Shown here piece after piece: positions 56,501 to 64,000 of a stretch of DNA of 64,000 nt. A model generated the notes under the pieces. The model was not told where the DNA came from, did no database searches, and saw only the letters and a list, made by a program, of their open reading frames with translations. This stretch comes from Dendrocalamus latiflorus (lineage: Eukaryota; Streptophyta; Magnoliopsida; Poales; Poaceae): assembly GCA_017311315.1 (NCBI GenBank), contig CM029617.1, positions 35,681 to 99,680 of the forward strand. The letters are read 5' to 3'. How positions within the stretch are numbered: position 1 is the stretch's first letter; each line of letters opens with the position of its first letter. A program made the position numbers and the translations under genes.

Positions 56501-57130
56501 ACGATTTCATACATGTTCAGGGTGCCCTCTAGGCGGAAGAGGAAGCTCAAGCTTTTTTACATGCTCTGGATTTCGCTGCAGATTCTGGAATGGGCAAACT
56601 TGCTGTGGAATGGAGTCTGCCAGAAGGGATGGGCTGTGATTTATCTAAGCATGGAGTTTTGTTGAGAGAAGTAAACTACGTGCTTCTTCGTAATTTCTTG
56701 GAGTTTCGCCTTGTATATTGTTCACGGTGCTATGATAAGAGCCAGAGGCGGTCATGCTGTGCCCCAACTTGGCACTGAACTATTTTAACTTGCTAGTGGA
56801 CAGCGAGTATTCTAAGGCCTTGGTTTAATGGAATTGTAATTTCGGATTTGCGAACCTCATCAGTTTCCCTAAAATTTCTTATACATTGGTCACTTTTCTA
56901 ACCTTTGGATCTTGCATTGAAACAAAGGTGCTGTGATTTTTTTTTTTTTGAGACGAAGGTTCTAAGAATTCCAAATGTTGGAGAGACAAACAAGACCAAA
57001 GTTCAAAGACTTAAATACAGAGTTGATGTAGTCCTCGTACAATACAAGTTTTTTTCAAGTATCTGTTGCCATTAGTGTACACAATACACAGATATCTACA
57101 CAGATAAGTACAGCAATATTTCGATCCCTA
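56501..57130. other. Sequence between the gap and the receptor kinase, no gene called
   Basis: Short frames at 56501-56780 lack any family motif. A 13-base T run at about 56938 could be the poly-A tail of a retroposed insert on the minus strand. The right part is the likely 3' untranslated region of the kinase pseudogene. Confidence 0.35.
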
Positions 57131-57713
57131 TCATGGAACAGATCGAATTGCCGCTAATGTGTTCTTGACGTATGACATGGTAGGCCTCATAGTTGGATCA
57201 TCTTGAACGCAACGCAACCCTATTGACGCATCTTCCCACCTCCCCACGAGGAGCGTCCCATTCTGGGATCTTTCAACTGATATGCGTTTCCCTGAGTCCA
57301 ATGCTGTCGAACCTTTGCCAAACATAAAGATCACATAAGGTGAACAGCGAGCGAAGAAATAGCCGCAGATATAGAATAGTAGAAATGAAGCTTGACATTT
57401 CAAAACTTAAACGTTCAGCATCTACGATTGTCATCACGTATTCCTCTAATTTGTTACTGCCATTTTCCTATTTTCTTTCCAGAGAAAGAGATATTGCAGT
57501 TGCAGTTGCAGTTGCGAGTTAGATACCTACTTTACAGTGAATGAATGACATTTACTTACATATCTAGTAAGGTCATCAGCATCTTCCCTAGAAAAGGGTG
57601 CAGATTTGCAGCCTGTCACAATCTCCAGAAGTACGATGCCAAAGCTATACACATCTGATTTTGCCGAGTACTTGCCGTACAACAACTCAGGGGCACTGTA
57701 CCCACTGGGTGCC

Positions 57714-58393
57714 TGTAATATCCTGATTTTCAGAGCCTTTTTCAAGCTTTAAAAATAAAATTCACCAGTTGGATTTTTCTGAAATTAAGTAAAGCTTAAT
57801 TGAAATTTTTATTAATTAAAAAGATTTATATGATTAAATAAAATATTAATATTTATCAAAAATATTTTATTTGTGTTCCTTGTGTCATAAGGAATTTTTC
57901 TGTATTTTTTTGGATTTTTTGGAGTTTGTTTGAGCTCAATTTAAAATTCCAAAATAAAAAGGAAAAATTCCCGTGGAGTCACCCATCGCTATGGGCTGAG
58001 CACGCTTAACCCTAGAGTTTTTAGCTAACCAGCCACCAAGTTTTCCCCTTTGCTTTCTTGGATGCTCCCCATCCTTCCTATTCTTATTCATTGCCACCTG
58101 GACACTATTCATCTTCAAACTCCAGATCGATCGATCTGTTCTGCTGTTCACATTTCTTTCCTTTTTCCTCTCTCTTCGTAACTTCCAATCCGGATCTTAT
58201 TTCAATGTCCTTCCAAAAGAAAAGTTGTGCCAAATCACGCAAGGAATCCATCCCAACTGGTTTCTTTCCGTTTTGTTCATCCATTTGCCTTTTATCTCCT
58301 ATTTTCTGAAACGGACTCTAAACCGAAATCCGCGAATTGGAGTCGGTTTCTACCTCTTCGAAGCCTATAAATACGACCCCTTAACCTCCCTCT
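57714..58393 (+). repeat. Truncated 5' LTR
   Basis: The first 680 bp of the LTR, matching 59528-60189 with several percent differences. The match stops at CTTAACCTCCCT; the remaining 2.6 kb of the LTR and the 5' part of the internal region are deleted. Confidence 0.85.
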
Positions 58394-58439
58394 GATAAGT
58401 CATTAAGAATCAAGGCACAAGAAACACTTCATCAGGATG

Positions 58440-59481
58440 ACTGCATGGGACATCGTTCTTCTACAAGCCATAATCCAGATAGAGATGTTATCTGCTACCG
58501 TTGTGGTGGGGATGGACACGTAGCCTTCCAATGTCCTCAAAAGGGAAGCCAGCACAAGATTTTCTTTGTGCCAACTGCGACAGAATCGGCCACAAATTTG
58601 CCAGATGTCCTACAAGGAAGGTAATCCAGCACAAAGCCCACAATCGTTGTGACAAGGAAGAGCATGCATCCAACAATGCTACCTAAAGAATAAGTTTAAG
58701 AATTGTGCCTGTACTCGCTGTGGAGAGATAAGACATTATGCTAGTGAACATGAAATCAGTTGCTCCAGTTGCGAAGGAACTCATTTTCTTGAAGAATGTC
58801 CTATGAGCAAAATTACTTGTTACCTATGTGAAAGCCAAGACCATAGCCCAGCTCAGTGCCCTTGGATTCGATATTGGCCTCAGTATTGCAGCAGCAATGA
58901 GAGAAACTCCGAGCTACTACCATGAGTGCATTGACAAAAGAAGGCAGGACTACAGGTACATTTACCAAGATACCATCAGAAGATGAGGCACAACAGTACC
59001 ACCAGGACAATTGTGTGGCCCCATCAGACAAGACACTCCCACTAGGTGAAACCCAATCCCGAAAGAGGAAGATGGTCCAACAAGGAACTCAGTTGTATCA
59101 GTCACAAAAAGAAAGAATCAACACGTGTCAGCCAGAATGTGTACCACACAGGGGAATTCCAATACTCTAGCTTCAATACCTCGATCGGATATTTTGGGCC
59201 GACGCCTATCAATGCTAGCAGTGGGCCACACAGAAGTTTTAACCCTACAGCTTCAGTTACTTGCTTCAGGTGTAAGGAGCCAGGTCATTACGCTCGCAAG
59301 TGTCCGCAGAAGCGTAAAGCAATCACGCCAACTCCGTTCAACCTTGGAAGTACCCCTGCCAAGATTCCAGGAGAAAGCCGTGGAACATCATCAGGACAAG
59401 GAAGCCAAATACCTCAAAGCGTTGCAAGGGGAAGCCTCAACAATATCGTCTCCGAAGTCGCACCTGGTAACCTATTCTTTT
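58440..59481 (+). pseudogene. gag: Decayed gag with a row of CCHC zinc knuckles
   Basis: Fragments in different frames show CX2CX4HX4C knuckles: CYRCGGDGHVAFQC (58493), CANCDRIGHKFARC (58567), CYLCESQDHSPAQC (about 58818) and CFRCKEPGHYARKC (about 59261). Two more degenerate ones lie between (CTRCGEIRHYASEH and CSSCEGTHFLEEC). The last readable frame ends with TAG at 59481, shortly before the polypurine tract. Frames change between the first and second knuckles and again later, so no product is expected. The number of knuckles is higher than the one or two usual for gypsy gag. Confidence 0.65.
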
Positions 59482-59527
59482 AGTCAGCCTGAATCTCGGG
59501 GTCGAGATTACGTTTAAGGGGGAGGTT

Positions 59528-62500
59528 TGTAACATCCTGATTTTCAGAGCCTTTTCAAGCTTTTAAAAATAAAATTCACCATTTGGATTTTTCTGAAATT
59601 AAGTAAAGCTTAATTGGAATTTTCATTAATTAAAAAGATTTAATATGATTAAATAAAACATTAATATTTGCCAAAAATATTTTATTTGTGTTCCTTGTGT
59701 CATAAGGAATTTTTCTGTATTTTCTTGGATTTTTCGGAGTTTGTTTGTGCTCAATTTAAAATTCCAAAATAAAAAGGAAAAATTCCCATGAAGTCACCCA
59801 TCGCTATGAGCTAAGCACGCTTAACCCTAGAGTTTTTAGCCAACCAGCCACCAAGTTTTCCCCTTTGCTTTCTTGGACGCTCCCATCCTTCCTATTCTTA
59901 TTCATTGCCACCTGGACACTATTCATCTTCAACCTCCAGATCGATCGCTCTGTTCTGCTATTCACGTTTCTTTCCTTTTTCCTCTCTCTTCGTAACTTCC
60001 AATCCGGACCTTATTTCAATGTCCTTCCAAGGAAAGTTGTGTCAAATCACGCAAGGAATCCATCCCAACTGGCCTCCGTTTGCCTTTTATCTCCTATTTC
60101 CTGAAACGGACTCTAAACCGAAATCCGCAAATTGGAGTCAGTTTCTACCTCTTCCAAGCCTATAAATACGACCCCTTAACCTCCCTAAACCCATCCTAAG
60201 CTGTGCCAAGTCCCCTCAAAGCTCAGGACGTCGTCGGCACCGAGCCCCTCCGGTCCCGAAATTGCTCGTCGCGTCTCGAGCAATCCGGTGAGTATTTCCG
60301 TGATTCTTTCGCGTCACATTGTGCCATCATGTCTCATCTACCTTCTAGCCAAGTTAATTTGATTTTGGTGCAGCCAATATCCCGGAATCGAGTTTTCCCC
60401 AATCTAGGTCAACATCGCTTCCCGACGTCGATTCGTCGCCTCCGGTAAGCTTTAGCCCTTGCCGTAATTTTTCTTAGACTTGCCTTGTCACGTGCTACGC
60501 CGTGCTTCCTTCCATTTCCCCAAAAAGCCTCCACAAATTTTCGCCTCCGACACCTCGCCATGGCCGCCAATGGCATCTCGTGTCCCCATCTATCCGGTGG
60601 CGTTCCCCCCAATCCATTCGCGTCATATTGTGCCAAACCATCCCACGTAGCTACCCTCCAAGTGGTTTCAGATTTCGTTCACCGAGCACCAAGATATTAA
60701 GTTTTCCTTTTTCCTTCCCGACGTCGTTCAAACGTCGTTTGCGCCGTCTCCGGTGGGTTTCTGGCCGAGCCGACAATTTCCCTAGTTTTTCCAAGCCGCG
60801 TTCTAGCCCGTGCTCACCCTACTTCTCCATGTCTTATGCCCGAGTTTTATTCCTCTCTCCTACCCATGTCGTTGTAGCCGCCCGTGCCGTCACCGTGCTC
60901 CGTTTAGCATGCCGTCGCTTCTTATGTGTGTCTTAGGTCCCTAGTAATCCATTTTGCTAGTTAGATTCATCTCCCATGCCTCCTCTCGCCGGTGCTAGCC
61001 TTCTCTCCAAAAGTGCTCTTGGATAAACAGTAACTTTTGCTATTTTCCAGCATTTTCTCGCCCGGCAAACTTTAGACGCTTGTTCTCCTTCGTCCAAACT
61101 CCGATTAACCCGATTCTTTTCCCTAAATTCATCTAAAATTGAGCTCTATCTTTTGGTTCTGGTTTTGCAGTTTTTGGAGTTTATTTCAATTTGTTTTGTG
61201 CTTTGTTTCGTTCGTTAGATCACGCTTTTGAAGGAGCTGAAGCCGGATTGAAGATCAAGAATTCCTAACTGAGCAAGGCCAAGGCAAGTCGTGTCCTTTG
61301 ATCATGTAGAACCTAGTTTTTAAATCTATTATGTATTACTTTGTTTTACATTATCATGCATCGCTATTTTATAACCAAACCCTTGTATTGGTAGTTAATG
61401 ACCTAATTGATTATTTTCTCCTTGATAATTTGAATACCATGATTCTATTGTCACCATAGGATGGGAAATTATTTAGTGATGCAATACCAGTTATCACATG
61501 GGTGGTACGCTTAGAATTGCTTAGCCATGCTTGTAGCACGTTGGGTCTATCATCACATATGGTTAATTAATCTTGACTTAATGATATGTTGGAACGTGGC
61601 GGTCAGCCACAGTTATAAAATTTGAGTACCATGACATGGGTAGTGTCATTGGTGTTGGTTATACAAAATGGTTTTCACTCGGGCGAATGATCGTGCAGTA
61701 AAGGGGAGAAGTATGGTTAACACTTCAGGGATGTGGATGCTTCGCCTGAGTACATCTAAGGACTTAACTTTGTGCGCCATTGATCTGAGCCTTACCGCAC
61801 AACCACATGTCTAGTATGGGATAGACCTAGCTGATTAACTTGCAACGGTTTAGTTTAGATATCACCAATGGTAAGTGAGTACCAGGGGTACTGGTTTGCT
61901 CACAGTGAGGTACAGGGTTACTGTACTCATATGGCGCAAGAGGGGGCTTCTGACTGTGGTGGTTAACCCTTCAGCAGTGAAACCTTAGCGGGTGATGTCT
62001 AACTAGATTGGAGTAAGGTAAATGCTTTGTGATAATTTATCTGGGTCTCATGCCTAAGGAAGCATGCTGGCTATTAAGATGATTTATCTCTTGTGGGTAA
62101 AGTTGTGCAACCTCTGCAGAGTGTAAAACTATTTGAATAGCCGTGTCCTCGGTCATGGACAATGCTCGGTGATTTCACACGAGGGGTAGCGTTTTCCTAA
62201 AAACCTGGTTGGGTTAAGTTGGAGAGTGAATGGTTAGTTCACTGGTGGTTCATTTCATGGATCTTGGTTCATGGTGGATTCCTTGGGTGAATGGTCAGTT
62301 CACTTGTGGTTGGTCTCAATTCCTTTGGTTACTTATTTATTATCATTTACAAAGTTCGCTTTTCATCTATTTTGTTATTACTTTAAATTTTTGCTTTCTG
62401 CAAAATTAACCTTTCAGCCATCCTTTGGTAAGCCTTGCGTACTATATTGCATTCTTTGTTACAAACGATTTGCTGAGTACTCTATGTACTCACAGCTTCA

Positions 62501-62858
62501 TCCATATTTGCTCAGTTGAGGAAGAAGAACCGGTCCAGCAGGAGGTACCTGGAGGAGGATACTTCGATGACTTCGCGGATTAGGACTTCGCTCCCTCGAT
62601 TGCCTGTGGGCATGTCGAATGGCTACTACGCTTATTTATGGTTTTCCGCTGCTAGTTTCTTTGAGCCTTTCAGGCTATTAATTGTAAGCTTGGCCATACG
62701 GTCGTACTCTGATAATTATTAATAATATTTGAGTCTTTTCTTAGTAAATCGTGATATGGTCGATATTTCATCTTTGTTTATACTGTGTGCACTAGCGTGA
62801 TCCTGGACTAGTGCTGAATACACAGAAGTGTCCGGATTTGCATATTCGGGTCTCTACA
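59528..62858 (+). repeat. Full-length 3' LTR, 3331 bp
   Basis: It starts TGTAACATCCTG and ends TCTCTACA. It contains a GC-rich 60200-60950 block with short spurious frames and the landmarks shared with the other long LTRs in this window (GAAGCCGGATTGAAGATC, AGGCAAGTCG, GGTAAGTGAGTACC, GAATAGCCGTGTCC). Long LTRs of this kind belong to gypsy chromovirus-type families in grasses, by inference. Confidence 0.85.
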
Positions 62859-64000
62859 GTGCCGATCATTAGTAAGCAGTGTCACCGATTGGTTCTGCTC
62901 ATTACCAATCACTCACCAGAGCACATGCAAGAACTTAGAAAAGAAAAACAAGTGGAATGAATTTACCGTGTCGCTCTGAAATCCTCAGCCTTCCCTTCAG
63001 ATTGGCCTTGAGGAAGCAGCGTTGCAAGACCGAAGTCTAAAATTTTGGGGATGAAGCCCTCATTAAGTAGGATATTACTAGCGTCTATATCACGATGAAT
63101 GATTCTACAGTTTTCATTTAGGTATAACAATCCTTCACTGATCCCTTGAATGATGTGGAAACGCGATGGCCAGTCCAGGACTCCACTCATCTCATCTTCA
63201 GCTGCATGCGAGAGATGACAAGGTGGACACGGTCACCAACTCATCATCGATCTCATACATATAGACCTATCTTGGTGAAAATTTTGTCTTGTTCAATGGT
63301 TTCAGGCTAAGGATCAATTATAAGAGCAACACATACCAAACAGAACCGAATCAATGCTTCCAAATGGCATATATTCATAGCATATCACCTTCTCCTCATT
63401 CCCTATGCAAGAGCCCAGCATCTTTATGATGTTCGGATGGTCGAGTCTTGCAAGCATGTTCACCTCATATTTTAGCTCCTCTAATCCTGCTTCCTTGTTT
63501 AACCGTTTGACCGCTATATCCCCTACGCTCGGTAGAGTTCCCTAAGCAATAGAAAGATAATCAATTTTTCAAAGGGACGTGGCAGATTCATAACCAAAGG
63601 AACAATTTTTCTTACCTTGTAAACAGTTCTAAATCAGGAACCAACAATACTATTTCCCTCAGCAAAACTATTGGTAGCTACTCTCATAGTATTCAAGTCT
63701 AAGTTCTGCTGAAGGGGGGCAACAAGCTTAGGTTGTGGTAGATGGTCATGTTCTATTCCAAACGCTTCTGCTTGCACCAGGTTTTCATTGATTAAATGGT
63801 CATAATTTTCTTTAAAAATTGTGAATAATTTTGTTAAAGAACTTGCAATGAATTCAATGCTTACCAGGTGTTGGTGGTTAATGTTTTTGTTGTCTTCGAC
63901 AATAATAAAAAGCTACTAATGCAGAAATTACCAGCAATGCTCCAATGATAGAAACAGAAACAATGACATCAATGTTTCAACCTGTAACAACAGAGAATAG

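Larger units (their letters stand above)
57714..62858 (+). mobile_element. Internally deleted gypsy-type LTR retrotransposon, 5.1 kb
   Basis: The left end TGTAATATCCTG and right end GGGTCTCTACA are flanked by the target duplication GTGCC (57709-57713 and 62859-62863). A partial 5' LTR (57714-58393) is joined directly to gag remnants. A polypurine tract (AAGGGGGAGG, 59516-59525) precedes a full 3' LTR (59528-62858). Protease, reverse transcriptase and integrase are absent. The element is non-autonomous and sits in the kinase intron on the opposite strand to the gene. Confidence 0.9.
57131..63981 (-). pseudogene. Receptor-like kinase pseudogene with a retrotransposon in an intron
   Basis: Exons on the minus strand: 63867-63981 (membrane segment SIIGALLVISALVAFYY then CRRQQK), 63616-63770, 63337-63541, 62967-63201, 57560-57704 and 57131-57312. 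They encode the juxtamembrane and kinase region of a cysteine-rich or S-domain type receptor kinase: IAVKRL, HPNIIKMLGSCIGNEEKV, IIHRDIDASNILL, ILDFGLA, GYSAPELLYGKYSAKSDVYS and CVQDDPTMRPTM. The extracellular part lies beyond the right edge. Lesions: TAA at 63878-63880 after the membrane segment, TGA at 63634-63636 in the glycine loop (Gly codon lost), and a frameshift in the last exon near 57230. The intron 57705-62966 is about 5.26 kb because of the insertion; without it the intron would be about 112 bp. Normally such kinases sit in the plasma membrane and sense external ligands. Confidence 0.85.

Noticed and set aside
60203..60936. ORFs of 71-144 codons
   Set aside because: They lie in the GC-rich part of the 3' LTR at 59528-62858 and have no homologous domain.

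Overview
The window is plant nuclear DNA, almost certainly from a grass; a rice-like (Oryza-type) genome is my best guess, by inference. The evidence is intron-rich genes with gt/ag borders, grass-type receptor kinases, CACTA (En/Spm) transposons with the TNP2 plus TnpA/Ulp1 gene pair, Ty1-copia and Ty3-gypsy LTR elements and Tourist-like MITEs. There are no bacterial operons, CRISPR arrays or RNA genes that I can support. A 100-base N run at 56401-56500 marks a draft assembly. Single-base homopolymer differences between otherwise identical LTRs suggest that residual indel errors are present.

Left part, 1-31392: nested transposons. The right end of one CACTA element (CACTA-L, ending at 5434) carries a gene of very small exons with a DUF8039-like domain, which is split by a 1962-bp solo LTR with a perfect 5-bp target duplication. 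Next to it lies a second CACTA element (CACTA-R, about 5435-31392) with a TnpA/Ulp1-like gene, a TNP2 transposase gene and a small unidentified gene. Arrays of the inverted 14-mer TATCACAGACGGTT/AACCGTCTGTGATA are spread through it. An intron of the Ulp1 gene received a 14.1-kb LTR element (6246-20347) with 295-bp LTRs. This element has no recognisable gag or pol but holds three consecutive GC-rich tandem arrays, two of them with higher-order structure. A 5.05-kb copia element (12295-17346) sits inside it. Each of these LTR elements has a readable 5-bp target duplication.

Middle part, 31393-45000: an unrecognised 278-codon ORF flanked by about 0.7-kb direct repeats, then solo or truncated gypsy-type LTRs. 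Two of these LTRs are arranged as a giant inverted repeat about 2.7 kb across (35095-37770).

Right part, 45000-64000: two kinase loci. The first (46958-52761, plus strand) is an 11-exon gene joining a serine/threonine kinase domain, a major sperm protein (MSP) domain and a WD40 region resembling coatomer subunit beta-prime. All splice phases fit, and a single TAG in the kinase domain is the only lesion. The second (57131-63981, minus strand) is a receptor-like kinase pseudogene. One of its introns holds a 5.1-kb gypsy-type element inserted four bases from the splice acceptor AG.

In working order the window offers little beyond possibly the kinase-MSP-WD40 locus and the 278-codon ORF. Its main interest is transposon nesting, transposon-borne satellite formation and the multidomain fusion gene.
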